Positions 35,766-44,127 are shown, counted from the stretch's first letter. The stretch: DNA of 64,000 nt from Marinovum sp048263515 (GCF_048263515.1 NZ_JBLXEC010000011.1:1-64000); one strand, 5' to 3'. Notes: a model not told the origin generated them from the letters alone. Translations and numbers: made by a program.

Positions 35766-36151
35766 GCACCCCCATCGGCGGCTGGGGTGAGGAAACCCAC
35801 GATATTGCCCTGGCCGTCCTCGACATAGGCGGCGCGACCGACGCCGGGGAAATCGGTGGGCGGCAGCGCCTCGGCGCCACCGTTTTCCAGCGCCCAGCCG
35901 TAGCGCTCGTCGCAATCCGCGACCTCGAAGGTCAGGGTGCATCCGCGCACCGGCGCGCCGGCCTCCGGCGTATCGCCCATGCGCTTCATCAGACCGCCGG
36001 TCAGGGGACTTTCGATGCCGGGGCCGGAGATCAGGAAATATTCCATCTCCTCGAATCCCGGCATGGCGTCGAAGCTCCAGCCGAAGAGGCCGGAGTAGAA
36101 CTCTCTTGCGGCCGCGGTATCGCTGGCATGTATCTCGAAATGCGGCATCAT
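35762..36151 (-). CDS. VOC (glyoxalase-like) domain protein between pdhA and pdhB
   Basis: 129 residues, one VOC module pair: HFEIHASDTAAAREFYSGLFGW (first beta-alpha-beta unit), GGLMKRMGDTPEAG, LTFEVADCDERYGWALENGG (second unit), AAYVEDGQGNIVGFL. Metal ligands are plausible at His4 and the late Glu, but the full set is not certain. Start and stop overlap pdhA and pdhB by 4 bp each (ATGATG at both joints), so it is translated as part of the PDH operon. VOC proteins range from glyoxalase to antibiotic-binding proteins; a role beside E1 is not known to me. Confidence 0.78.
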   Translation of the reverse strand: MMPHFEIHASDTAAAREFYSGLFGWSFDAMPGFEEMEYFLISGPGIESPLTGGLMKRMGDTPEAGAPVRGCTLTFEVADCDERYGWALENGGAEALPPTDFPGVGRAAYVEDGQGNIVGFLTPAADGGA

Positions 36152-37146
36152 TCGGCCTCCGCGTAGATGTCAGTCCAAAGCTCGTCGAGCGCCGGTTCGG
36201 GGCTTTCGCGGGCAAACTCGGCGGATTCGTTGACCACCTTCTTGATCTCCTTGTCGATCGCCTTGAGGTCTTCTTCGCTGGCGTGCTTGCCATCGAGCAG
36301 CAGGGCGCGGACATGTTCGATCGGGTCGCGCTCTTCGCGCATCTTCTGCACCTCTTCGCGGGTGCGGTACTTGGCCGGGTCCGACATCGAGTGGCCGCGG
36401 TAGCGGTAGGTCTTGACCTCGAGGATATAGGGCCCCTTGCCGGCGCGGCAGTGGCCCACGGCCTTTTCGCCGGCCTCCTTGACCGCCAGAACATCCATGC
36501 CGTCGACCACCTCTCCGGGGATGCCGAAGGCCTCGCCGCGGGTGTGCAGATCGGGGGTCGAGGTCGAGCGTTGCTGCGCGGTGCCCATGGCGTACTGGTT
36601 GTTTTCAATGACAAAGATCACCGGCAGCGCCCAGAGCGCGGCCATGTTGAAGGTCTCGTAGACCTGGCCCTGGTTGGCGGCGCCATCGCCGAAATAGGTG
36701 AAGGTGACCCGGCCGTTTTCCTTGTAGCGGTCGGCAAAGGCGAGACCGGCGCCGATCGGCACCTGGGCGCCGACGATGCCGTGGCCACCGTAGAAATGCT
36801 TCTCTTTCGAGAACATGTGCATCGAGCCGCCCTTGCCCTTGGAATAGCCGCCCTCGCGTCCCGTCAGTTCGGCCATGACGCCGTTCGGGTCCATGCCGCA
36901 GGCCAGCATGTGGCCATGGTCGCGGTAGGAGGTGATCCGCTTGTCACCTTCCTCGGCTGCGGCTTCGAGGCCGACAACCACCGCTTCCTGGCCGATGTAG
37001 AGGTGGCAGAAGCCGCCGATCAGCCCCATGCCGTAGAGCTGTCCGGCCTTTTCCTCGAACCGCCGGATCAGCAGCATGTCGCGGTAGTACCGGGTCAATT
37101 CGTCCTTGGAAATGTTGGGTTTTTTCGTCGCTCTGCGCGCGGCCAT
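36148..37146 (-). CDS. pdhA: Pyruvate dehydrogenase E1 alpha
   Basis: 332 residues from ATG 37146 (MAARRATKKPNISKDEL), with GGGAGGG upstream. Diagnostic parts: YYRDMLLIRRFEEKAGQLYG, the thiamine diphosphate motif GDGAANQGQVYETFNMAALW (about 165-184), and the phosphorylation-loop-like YRYRGHSMSDPAKYR. With PdhB it decarboxylates pyruvate and acetylates the lipoyl groups. It is the first gene of the operon, about 30 nt behind a -10 (TATAGT) and a 14-bp palindrome. Confidence 0.97.
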   Translation of the reverse strand: MAARRATKKPNISKDELTRYYRDMLLIRRFEEKAGQLYGMGLIGGFCHLYIGQEAVVVGLEAAAEEGDKRITSYRDHGHMLACGMDPNGVMAELTGREGGYSKGKGGSMHMFSKEKHFYGGHGIVGAQVPIGAGLAFADRYKENGRVTFTYFGDGAANQGQVYETFNMAALWALPVIFVIENNQYAMGTAQQRSTSTPDLHTRGEAFGIPGEVVDGMDVLAVKEAGEKAVGHCRAGKGPYILEVKTYRYRGHSMSDPAKYRTREEVQKMREERDPIEHVRALLLDGKHASEEDLKAIDKEIKKVVNESAEFARESPEPALDELWTDIYAEAE

Positions 37147-37170
37147 ACGGCGCCCTCCCGGTGGCGGATG

Positions 37171-37188
37171 GTTTAGTGTTAAACTATA
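37171..37188 (-). promoter_or_regulatory. pdhA -10 box and overlapping operator-like palindrome
   Basis: GTTTA-gtgt-TAAAC (37171-37184) lies at the predicted start site, just after the minus-strand -10 TATAGT (37188-37183). Its core ttagtgttaa differs at two positions from ttagcgctaa found upstream of zwf and eno. No clear -35 is seen. Confidence 0.5.
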
Positions 37189-37262
37189 GCCTAACCATGC
37201 GAGGCGGGGGTGAAAAGGGGGCATCCTCGCTGCAGTTGCAAAGGCGCTGCGCGGCAGAGGGA

Positions 37263-37565
37263 TCAGCGGATGACGATTTCGTCGCTGCGGATCAGGCCCA
37301 GAACCTCGCGCGCCTGCTGGTCGAGCAGGTCCAGATCGAGGTATTCGTCGGACAACCGCCGGGTGAGGTTTTCCATCTCGGCCAGCTCGGCGCGCAGGCT
37401 GTCGCGCTCGGCCTCGAGCCGGGCGGCATTGTCGAGTATTTCCGCCCGCCGGAACAAGCCGTAATCCCCTTGCACGGCGGCAAAGGTGAAATAGGCCCCC
37501 AGCGTGAACGCCATGGCGAAAACGCTTAACGGGACGATGTTCCGGCGGGTCGGATTGCTGCTCAT
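37263..37565 (-). CDS. ftsB: FtsB/DivIC-like septum formation protein
   Basis: 100 residues from ATG 37565; the frame is open far upstream but that part is antisense to another gene. One membrane helix (about 11-30, VPLSVFAMAFTLGAYFTFAA) is followed by a coiled coil (LDNAARLEAERDSLRAELAEME, LTRRLSDEYLDLDLLDQQAR). FtsB joins FtsL and FtsQ in the divisome. A place just upstream of pdhA is common in alphaproteobacteria, where eno often precedes it; here eno lies about 14 kb away. Confidence 0.85.
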   Translation of the reverse strand: MSSNPTRRNIVPLSVFAMAFTLGAYFTFAAVQGDYGLFRRAEILDNAARLEAERDSLRAELAEMENLTRRLSDEYLDLDLLDQQAREVLGLIRSDEIVIR

Positions 37566-37727
37566 GGTCTGCCTCAATGCATCTCTGACGGATGCTGTGC
37601 AGGGACTATGGCACAGGTGATTCGCCATGTGAATCCCATTTGCGAAGTCTACCGTGAATTCTGTGATGTTTTGGCCGAGGGCATCGGAATGATTTGCCAG
37701 ATGCAACTTCTGCGGTATCACTGCTCC

Positions 37728-38714
37728 ATGGGTTTTCGCGTGTTTCTCCTGCTGGCCGTGCTGGCGCTTGCGGCTTGTGGTCCGCGGGGTGTGCTGCAGC
37801 TGGTGCGCGGTACGGATGTGGGCGTGGTGCAGCCGATCTTCGTCGCCTCGAACCGGGCGCTGCGGCACGAGGGCGGGGTACAATTCTCCGGCCGGCGGGG
37901 CGATGCGCTGCATTTCGCGCGGCTCGACGTCTCGGTGCCGCCGGCGCATCGCGATGGCAAGGTCGAACGCGCGGCGCCCGGTGTCGCGCCCGATCCGGGG
38001 CGGCATTTCGTGCTGTCGGGCGCCTATGCCTATCCGACGCTCGGCGCGTTTGTCCGCGGTGTGGCACAGGCGCCGGCGGTGCGCGACGAGGTCTTTGTCT
38101 ACGTCCACGGCTACAACACCAACAATGCCGAGGCCGCCTATCGGCTGGCGCAGATGGCGCATGATTTCGATGCCGACGTGCCGGTGATCTCGTTTTCCTG
38201 GCCTTCGGGGGCCGATCCGCGCGGCTATGTCTATGACCGTGACAGCGTGATCCATTCGCGCGATGCGCTGGAAGAGTTGCTGGCGGCGCTGACCCGGGAG
38301 ACGCAGGTCTATCTGGTGGCGCATTCCATGGGGTCGCAGCTGGTGATGGAGACCCTGCGGCAGATCTCGATTGCCGGGAACATGCGGGTGCTGCGGCGGG
38401 TGAGCGGGGTGACGCTGATTTCGCCGGATATCGATCCGGATGTCTTTGCCGCACAGGCGCGGCGGATCAGGCCGTTTCCGCAGCCCTTCATCCTGATGAC
38501 CTCGACCCGGGACACGATCCTCGATCTGGCCGCCTGGGTCGCCGGGCGGCCGCGGCGGCTGGGCGAGATCACCTCGGCGGATGATCTGGACGGGCTGCCG
38601 GTGATCGTGGTGGACCTGAGCGATTACGCCGAGACCGGGGCGACGGGGCATGACACGGCGTTCACGGCGCCGCGGGCGATCGAGTTCTTCCGGACGTTTC
38701 ACGGGGTGCGGTGA
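37728..38714 (+). CDS. Alpha/beta hydrolase lipoprotein (DUF900 type)
   Basis: 328 residues from ATG 37728. Signal MGFRVFLLLAVLALAAC ends in a lipobox (LAAC), so it should be a lipoprotein. DUF900 hydrolase fold: PIFVASNRAL, VFVYVHGYNTNNAEAAYRLA, PVISFSWPSGADPRGYVYD, nucleophile Ser in LVAHSMGSQLVMETL, and a late Asp and His (SDYAETGATGHD). It probably acts as an esterase or lipase in the periplasm; the substrate is unknown. It is divergent from ftsB across 162 bp. Confidence 0.82.
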   Translation: MGFRVFLLLAVLALAACGPRGVLQLVRGTDVGVVQPIFVASNRALRHEGGVQFSGRRGDALHFARLDVSVPPAHRDGKVERAAPGVAPDPGRHFVLSGAYAYPTLGAFVRGVAQAPAVRDEVFVYVHGYNTNNAEAAYRLAQMAHDFDADVPVISFSWPSGADPRGYVYDRDSVIHSRDALEELLAALTRETQVYLVAHSMGSQLVMETLRQISIAGNMRVLRRVSGVTLISPDIDPDVFAAQARRIRPFPQPFILMTSTRDTILDLAAWVAGRPRRLGEITSADDLDGLPVIVVDLSDYAETGATGHDTAFTAPRAIEFFRTFHGVR

Positions 38715-38729
38715 AGGCGCGGAACAAGG

Positions 38730-38890
38730 CCGCAGGCCGCCGCGCCATCGCCGGGCCGCACCTATGGCCCGGCGATTGGGTGACGTGAGCGCGTCGCTCG
38801 TTTAAAGCGCGCCAGTGGCTGGGATAAAGCGCGCCGAACGAGTGTTGCATCGCCGTGCCGCGGCCCGTCGACGGCGCGGCTTGGTGCTTG
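38730..38890. repeat. Single diverged copy of the dispersed 222-bp repeat
   Basis: It shares with 49631-50270 the blocks gcaggccgccgcgc, atcgccgggccgc...cggcgattggg, tgacg-gagcgcgtcgctcg, gataaagcgc-gccgaac and gcatcgccgtgccgcggccc. The central hairpin here is perfect: ATCGCCGGGCC (38747-38757), 8-nt loop, GGCCCGGCGAT (38766-38776). Confidence 0.7.
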
Positions 38891-38896
38891 AATGAC

Positions 38897-38922
38897 AAAG
38901 GGCGGCCCGGAAGGACCGCCCT
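38897..38922 (-). terminator. Terminator of the aldolase gene
   Basis: On the minus strand agggcggtcc / gggccgccct with a ttcc loop (one G-T pair), then tttgtcatt, 22 bp past the stop. Confidence 0.82.
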
Positions 38923-38943
38923 GTCTCACGCAATGGCCAAGCT

Positions 38944-39837
38944 TCAGCCGGCTTTCGACGCCTGGTAGATCGAGTCGATCGCGTCGCCGAGCATGGCGTT
39001 GAATTCCTCGTCGCTCTGCTGCGCCGAGAGGCCCTCGGTCAACCCGCGCGAGAAGCTGGCGATCAGACCCTCGTTGCGCGCCAGAAGCGCGTTGGCCTCG
39101 TCACGGGAATACCCGCCGGACAGCGCCACGACCCGCATCACCTTGGGATGGTCGATCAGCGGCTTGAAGAAATTGTCCTCGCTGGGCAGCGACAGCTTGA
39201 GCATCACCTGCTCGCCCTCGGGCAGGGCGTCGAGATGCTTGAGGATCTGCTCGCGCAGGATGGCCTCGGCCTCGGCCTTGTCGTCGATGGTAATCGTCAC
39301 TTCCGGCTCGAGGATCGGCATCAGGCCCGCGGCCTTGATCTGCCGGCCGACCTCGAACTGCTGCGCCACGATGGCGTCGATGCCGGCGGCATTGGCCGCG
39401 TCGATCACCGAGCGCATCTTGGTGCCGTAGATGCCCTTGCCCTTGGCCCGCGCGCAGAGCGCGTCGAGACCCGGGATCGCCTTCATCAGCTTGACGCCGT
39501 CGGAGGGTTCGCAAAGACCTTTGTCGACCTTCAGGAACGGCACGACGCTGCATGTCTCCCAAAGGTATTCGGCCGTCGGGGTGCCGTCGATATCGGCGTC
39601 CATGGTGCGTTCGAACAGGATTGCGCCGATCACCTTGTCACCGGAAAACGCCGGCGACTTGATGATCCGGGCACGCATCTCGTGAATCAGGCCGTACATC
39701 TCCTCGTCGCCGGAATAGGCGTCTTCCTCGATGCCGTAGAGACGCAGCGCCTTGGGGGTCGAGCCGCCCGACTGGTCGAGTGCTGCGATAAAGCCGTCTT
39801 TGTTGGCCATCTGCTTGGCCATAGCGTCGTTGCTCAT
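38944..39837 (-). CDS. fda: Fructose-bisphosphate aldolase, class I
   Basis: 297 residues. N-terminus KQMANKDGFIAALDQSGGSTPKALR, substrate strands IGAILFERTMD, VVPFLKVDKGL, then PILEPEVTI and VMLKLSLPS with the Schiff-base Lys region (about 205-215), and SGGYSRDEANALLARN. This is the bacterial class I (Fda) type; it needs no metal. It catalyses the reversible splitting of fructose 1,6-bisphosphate. It is transcribed alone toward its terminator. A 10-of-12 match to the zwf/eno palindrome lies about 100 bp upstream. Confidence 0.93.
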   Translation of the reverse strand: MSNDAMAKQMANKDGFIAALDQSGGSTPKALRLYGIEEDAYSGDEEMYGLIHEMRARIIKSPAFSGDKVIGAILFERTMDADIDGTPTAEYLWETCSVVPFLKVDKGLCEPSDGVKLMKAIPGLDALCARAKGKGIYGTKMRSVIDAANAAGIDAIVAQQFEVGRQIKAAGLMPILEPEVTITIDDKAEAEAILREQILKHLDALPEGEQVMLKLSLPSEDNFFKPLIDHPKVMRVVALSGGYSRDEANALLARNEGLIASFSRGLTEGLSAQQSDEEFNAMLGDAIDSIYQASKAG

Positions 39838-39936
39838 GGAAATGTCCGTCCCGAAAGTTGTTCACCGGGGCGTGAACGCCCCATGTATCGCAGTGGTAAG
39901 CGAGGGGGCGGAGGCTTGCAACGTGAAGGGCGTCTT

Positions 39937-39948
39937 GATGGCGCTAAC
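39937..39948. promoter_or_regulatory. CceR-like half-conserved palindrome upstream of fda
   Basis: GATGGCGCTAAC matches GTTAGCGCTAAC (zwf and eno) at 10 of 12 positions. It lies in the gap between pgk and fda; both genes run on the minus strand. Confidence 0.4.
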
Positions 39949-40078
39949 ATACCAGTTTCTTGCCGATATCGGCGGAGTGGCCTGTCCTGCCGGGGGGCGG
40001 GGCGGGGATTTTGTCAGGGCCCCGGAAGCTGCGGAAGACCCGGGCCGGGGCCCGGATCTTCGCGATGTGTCGATCAGC

Positions 40079-41254
40079 TCAGCCGAGAGCCGCGACGCCG
40101 GGCAGGGTCTTGCCTTCCATCCATTCGAGAAAGGCACCGCCGGCGGTTGAGATATAGGTGAAATCCTCTGCCGCCCCTGCCTTGTTGAGCGCCGCCACCG
40201 TGTCGCCGCCACCGGCGACCGAGATCAGCTTGCCGGCCTTGGACAGTTCGGCCGCCTGTTTCGCGGCGGCATTGGTGGCGCGGTCGAAAGGCTCGATCTC
40301 GAAGGCACCCATCGGGCCGTTCCAGATCAGCGTCTTGGCGCCTTCCAGCACCTCGGCCACCTTCTTGACCGTCTCGGGGCCGGCGTCGAGGATCATCGCG
40401 TCGGCGGGGCAGGCGTCGGCGGATACGGTCTCGTTGGCGGCACCGGCCTTGAACTCGCGCGCCACCACCACGTCGACCGGCAGCAGGATCTGGCATCCGG
40501 CGGCCTCGGCCTTTTTCAGGATCTCGCGGGCGGTGTCGGTCATGTCATGTTCGGCCAGCGATTTGCCGACATCGATGCCCTGGGCGGCGAGGAAAGTATT
40601 GGCCATGCCGCCGCCGATCACCAGGTGATCGACCTTGCTGACCAGGTTGCCCAGAAGGTCGAGCTTGCTGGAGACCTTGGCACCGCCGACCACGGCCACG
40701 ACCGGGCGTTCGGGATTGCCCAGCGCCTTTTCCAGCGCCGAAAGCTCGGCCTCCATCAGCCGGCCGGCACAGGCTGGCAGCAGCCGCGCGACTCCCTCGG
40801 TCGAGGCATGCGCCCGGTGCGCGGCCGAAAAGGCGTCGTTGCAATAGACATCGCCAAGCGAGGCGAGGAATTGCGCCATCTTGGGGTCGTTCTTTTCCTC
40901 CATCTCGGAAAAGCGGGTGTTTTCCACCAGCACCACCGACCCGGCCTCGAGGCTGTCGAGCGCCTCGCGCGAGGGGCGTTCGATGAAGATCACGTTGCGG
41001 CCCAAGGCGCTTTCCAGCGCCGGAACCACCTGGCTCAGGCTCATTTCGGGGACGTGTTTGCCCTTGGGCCGGCCGAAATGCGCCAGCATCACCGGGGTGC
41101 CGCCCTTGGCGAGGATGTCCCGGATCGTCGGGACGATGCGTTGAATGCGGGTGTCGTCGGACACTTTGCCGTTATCCATCGGCACGTTGATGTCGACGCG
41201 CGTCAGCACGATCTTGCCATCAAGGTCCATGTCATCGAGTGTTTTCCAGCCCAT
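40079..41254 (-). CDS. pgk: Phosphoglycerate kinase
   Basis: 391 residues. N-terminal 3-phosphoglycerate site LTRVDINVPMDNGKVSDDTR and AHFGRPKGK; AFSAAHRAHASTEGVA; VVGGAKVSSKLDLL; nucleotide domain with GPMGAFE and SVAGGGDTVAALNKAG near the end. Full length. It transfers phosphate between 1,3-bisphosphoglycerate and ADP. It lies upstream of fda on the same strand (241-bp gap), and divergent from the cyclophilin pair. A possible half operator gctaac sits 50 bp before the start. Confidence 0.97.
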   Translation of the reverse strand: MGWKTLDDMDLDGKIVLTRVDINVPMDNGKVSDDTRIQRIVPTIRDILAKGGTPVMLAHFGRPKGKHVPEMSLSQVVPALESALGRNVIFIERPSREALDSLEAGSVVLVENTRFSEMEEKNDPKMAQFLASLGDVYCNDAFSAAHRAHASTEGVARLLPACAGRLMEAELSALEKALGNPERPVVAVVGGAKVSSKLDLLGNLVSKVDHLVIGGGMANTFLAAQGIDVGKSLAEHDMTDTAREILKKAEAAGCQILLPVDVVVAREFKAGAANETVSADACPADAMILDAGPETVKKVAEVLEGAKTLIWNGPMGAFEIEPFDRATNAAAKQAAELSKAGKLISVAGGGDTVAALNKAGAAEDFTYISTAGGAFLEWMEGKTLPGVAALG

Positions 41255-41290
41255 GTCGCCGTTCCTTGCCTAGGGTTCAGGTTGCGCACT

Positions 41291-41304
41291 GTTTGGCCGC
41301 TAAC
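41291..41304. promoter_or_regulatory. Weak CceR-like half site upstream of pgk
   Basis: GTTTGGCCGCTAAC keeps the right half (CGCTAAC) of the zwf/eno palindrome but not the left. Listed because of its position 37-50 bp before pgk. Confidence 0.25.
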
Positions 41305-41385
41305 GGCGCGGGGGTCAATCGCGTGCTTGCCGAGGGGGCCGTGGCAAATTAGGTATCGTGCCAATTGTATTGAGAGGAGGCCCCC

Positions 41386-41892
41386 ATGGCCGAGATCAAG
41401 GATCCCGAAAACACCATCCTGATGGAGCTCAAGGGTGGCACCGTCACCATCGAGCTGCTGCCCGACGTGGCACCGAAACATGCCGAGCGCATGAAGGAAC
41501 TGGCGCGCGAAGGCCAGTACGACAATGTTGCCTTTCACCGGGTGATCGACGGTTTCATGGCGCAGACCGGCGACGTGCAGCACGGCGACATGGAAGACGG
41601 CTTCAACATCCGCATGGCGGGCACCGGCAGCTCCGACAAGCCCGACCTGCCGGCCGAATTCTCCAAGCTGCCGCATGACCGCGGCACCCTGGGCGCCGCG
41701 CGTTCGCAGAACCCGAATTCCGCCAATTCGCAGTTCTTCATCAACTTCAAGGACAACCACTTCCTCAATGGTCAGTACACGGTCTATGGCCGGGTGATCT
41801 CGGGGATGGAACATGTCGATGCCATCACCCGCGGCGAGCCGCCTGCGGAGCCCGATCGGATGATCTCGGTCAAGGTGGCCGCCGATGCATAA
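41386..41892 (+). CDS. ppiB: Peptidyl-prolyl cis-trans isomerase, cytoplasmic cyclophilin
   Basis: 168 residues, no signal peptide. Cyclophilin core: VAFHRVIDGFMAQTGDVQHG (catalytic Arg in HRVI), AARSQNPNSANSQFFINF, HFLNGQYTVYGRVISGME. It speeds proline isomerisation during protein folding. AGGAGG precedes the ATG. Its last 8 bp overlap the start of a second cyclophilin gene that differs mainly by a signal peptide, so the pair looks like a tandem duplication. Confidence 0.93.
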   Translation: MAEIKDPENTILMELKGGTVTIELLPDVAPKHAERMKELAREGQYDNVAFHRVIDGFMAQTGDVQHGDMEDGFNIRMAGTGSSDKPDLPAEFSKLPHDRGTLGAARSQNPNSANSQFFINFKDNHFLNGQYTVYGRVISGMEHVDAITRGEPPAEPDRMISVKVAADA

Positions 41893-42439
41893 GCTGGCCC
41901 TTGCCTTTACCGTGATGGCCGGGCCTGCGCTGGCGACCGGTCTCGAGATCGAGGTTTCCGGCACCGCCAATGGCACCGTGACCATCGACCTCTTCGAGGA
42001 GATCGCGCCGAAACACGTGGCACAGATCACCGAACTGGCCGAGGCCGGCGCCTATGACGGCGTGGTCTTTCACCGGGTGATCGACGGCTTCATGGCGCAG
42101 ACCGGCGACGTGCAGTTCGGCAACATGCAGAGCGACGGCTTCTCGATGCAGATGGCCGGGCGCGGTGGATCGGACAAGCCGGACCTGCCGGCCGAGTTCT
42201 CCGACAAGGCCTTCGAGCGCGGTGTCGTCGGCATGGCGCGGTCGCAGAACCCGAACTCCGCCAACTCGCAGTTCTTCATCATGTTCGAGCCCGGGTATTT
42301 CTTGAACGGGCAATACACCGTTGTCGGTGAAGTGACCGGCGGCATGGACGTCGTCGACGCCATCAAGCGCGGCACCGGCCCGAACGGCGCGGTGGTCGGC
42401 GAGGCTGACGTGATGAAAACGGTGACCGTGACCGAGTGA
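41885..42439 (+). CDS. ppiA: Peptidyl-prolyl cis-trans isomerase, exported cyclophilin
   Basis: 184 residues. Signal peptide MHKLALAFTVMAGPALATG, so periplasmic. Core: VVFHRVIDGFMAQTGDVQFG, MARSQNPNSANSQFFIMF, YFLNGQYTVVGEVTGGMDVV. Most core residues match the preceding cytoplasmic paralogue, with a longer loop at MQSDGFSMQMAGRGG. Overlap of the two genes (8 bp) implies coupled expression. A terminator follows. Confidence 0.93.
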   Translation: MHKLALAFTVMAGPALATGLEIEVSGTANGTVTIDLFEEIAPKHVAQITELAEAGAYDGVVFHRVIDGFMAQTGDVQFGNMQSDGFSMQMAGRGGSDKPDLPAEFSDKAFERGVVGMARSQNPNSANSQFFIMFEPGYFLNGQYTVVGEVTGGMDVVDAIKRGTGPNGAVVGEADVMKTVTVTE

Positions 42440-42449
42440 TAATGTGCCG

Positions 42450-42474
42450 AGGCCCCGGGGGTGGTCCGGGGCCT
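42450..42474 (+). terminator. Terminator of the cyclophilin pair
   Basis: aggccccgg / ccggggcct hairpin 10 bp after the stop; the T-run is weak (ttgcgct). Confidence 0.6.
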
Positions 42475-42499
42475 TGCGCTCTGACATATTGCGCTTGCG

Positions 42500-42896
42500 C
42501 GACGCCGTCCCGGACTTGATCCGGGACCTCCACGCTGGCCAATTGCGCCACGCCGTCCCGGACCTGATCCGGGACCTCCACATTCGGCAAAAGCACGCTG
42601 ACCATGAGGTCCCGGATCAAGTCCAAGAAGCGAGACGCTGACGTCGGCGTTATGCAAGAGGTCCCGGATCAAGTCCGGGACGCGAGGCACTGACGTCGGC
42701 GTTACGCAAGAGGTCCCGGACCAAGTCCGGGACGCGAGGCGCTGACATCGACGTTGCGCAGGAGGTCCCGGATCAAGTCCGGGAGGCGAGGCGCTGACAT
42801 CGACGTTGCGCAAGAGGTCCCGGATCAAGTCCGGGACGTGGGGCGCTGACATCGACGTTGCGCAGGTGGTCCCGGATCAAGTCCGGGACGGCGGAG
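42500..42896. repeat. Array of 'gtcccgga-N5-tccgggac' hairpins, five as contiguous 52-bp tandem units
   Basis: Two hairpins in one orientation (around 42508-42531 and 42556-42577), then a shortened 40-bp unit from 42597 and five 52-bp direct units starting at 42637, 42689, 42741, 42793 and 42845. Each unit begins gctgacrtcgrcgtt (the second has actgac) and contains the hairpin gtcccggatcaagtccgggac or a variant. This explains the 550-bp gene-free stretch 42440-42991. Long frames here on either strand are products of the repeats. Confidence 0.9.
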
Positions 42897-42991
42897 CCCA
42901 CAATACTCCACGCACGCCCGATCAAACCCGCGTGCACAGGGCTAGGCAACGGCCCCCTACACGGCGCATCCTGTGGAAAAGGGGAGGCATC

Positions 42992-43963
42992 ATGACACTC
43001 AGAACCACCTTGCTGGCCGTGATGGTCGCGGCTACCGCCACTCTGGCCGGCGCCGACCCGCGCAGCTGGTCGCATGAATGGCCCGACACCGACTTCACCA
43101 AGACCAGCGTCACGAACTGGGGCGAGATTCTCTCCGGTGGCCCGCCCAAGGACGGTATTCCGGCGCTCGACGGCCCGGGCTTCATTCCCGCTGCCCGCGA
43201 AACCCGCATCGGCGCGCGCGAGCCTGTCATTACCGTCGAGATCAAGGGCACCAAGCCCAGGGCCTATCCGATCCGCTATCTCACATGGCATGAGATCGTG
43301 AACGACACCGTGGCCGGCGTGCCGATCGCCGTCACCTTCTGCCCGCTCTGCAATTCCGGCATCACCTTCGACCGGCGCACGCGCCACGGCGTGCTCAGTT
43401 TCGGCGTCTCGGGCAAGCTGCGCAATTCCGACATGGTGATGTACGACCGCCAGACCGAGAGCTGGTGGCAGCAGGCGCTGGGAGAGGCGATTGTCGGCGA
43501 TCTGACCGGCACCACGCTCAAGACACTGCCGACCTGGATGGAGAGCTGGGCGCAGTTCAAGGCGCGCAACCCCGACGGGCTGGTGATGGACCAGCCGGCC
43601 TGGTCGCGCAGCTACGGCAGCAATCCTTACCGCAATTACGACAGCTCGAAGCGGCCGTTCCTCTATTCGGGCGAAATGCCGCCGCATGGCGTGCCGCCCC
43701 TGATGCGCGTGGTGCGGGTCGGCGACCGGGCCTGGCCGCTGTCACGCTTCGAGGGCCAGCGCGAGATCACCGAGGCCGGCGTCACTCTGACCTGGAGCGA
43801 AGGTCAGGCCTCGGCGCTTGATACCGGCAACATCAACCAGGGCCGTGAGGTCGGCAATATCCGGGTGCGTGATGGCAACGGCCGGGACGTGGCGCATGAT
43901 CTGATGTTTGCCTTTGCCTTCCATGCCTTCTGGCCTGACGGTCGCTGGATGCTGGGGCGCTGA
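42992..43963 (+). CDS. DUF3179 domain protein, exported
   Basis: 323 residues from ATG 42992, with GGGGAGG upstream; a longer frame upstream runs through the repeat array and is rejected. Signal peptide MTLRTTLLAVMVAATATLAG. The DUF3179 core is clear: GIPALDGPGFIPA, VTFCPLCNSGITFDRR (two Cys), FGVSGKLRNSDMVMYDRQTESWWQQ, DGRWMLGR. The CxxC suggests metal or redox chemistry, but no function is established for the family. It stands alone. Confidence 0.85.
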   Translation: MTLRTTLLAVMVAATATLAGADPRSWSHEWPDTDFTKTSVTNWGEILSGGPPKDGIPALDGPGFIPAARETRIGAREPVITVEIKGTKPRAYPIRYLTWHEIVNDTVAGVPIAVTFCPLCNSGITFDRRTRHGVLSFGVSGKLRNSDMVMYDRQTESWWQQALGEAIVGDLTGTTLKTLPTWMESWAQFKARNPDGLVMDQPAWSRSYGSNPYRNYDSSKRPFLYSGEMPPHGVPPLMRVVRVGDRAWPLSRFEGQREITEAGVTLTWSEGQASALDTGNINQGREVGNIRVRDGNGRDVAHDLMFAFAFHAFWPDGRWMLGR

Positions 43964-44127
43964 CCAGCGGGGGAAAGCCGGCCTGAATGGCCCCCGAGCA
44001 AAGGCCTGCCAATGCGCCAACCCAGGGTTGAAATGTGCCCCGTCCGATGGCATATCACCGGGCGAGGGGACGACCCCTCGATTTCGGATCACAGCCGGGA
44101 CGGCCCGGCACCCTCCATGAGGTTGCC

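Noticed and set aside
35766..36614. Upstream extension of pdhB by about 280 codons
   Set aside because: It runs over the VOC and pdhA genes in another frame; the lipoyl domain start marks the real N-terminus.
42597..42896. CRISPR array
   Set aside because: Units are contiguous 52-bp copies with no unique spacers and no cas genes nearby.
42773..43687. 304-codon minus-strand frame opposite DUF3179
   Set aside because: Antisense to a supported gene; its end reads through the repeat array.
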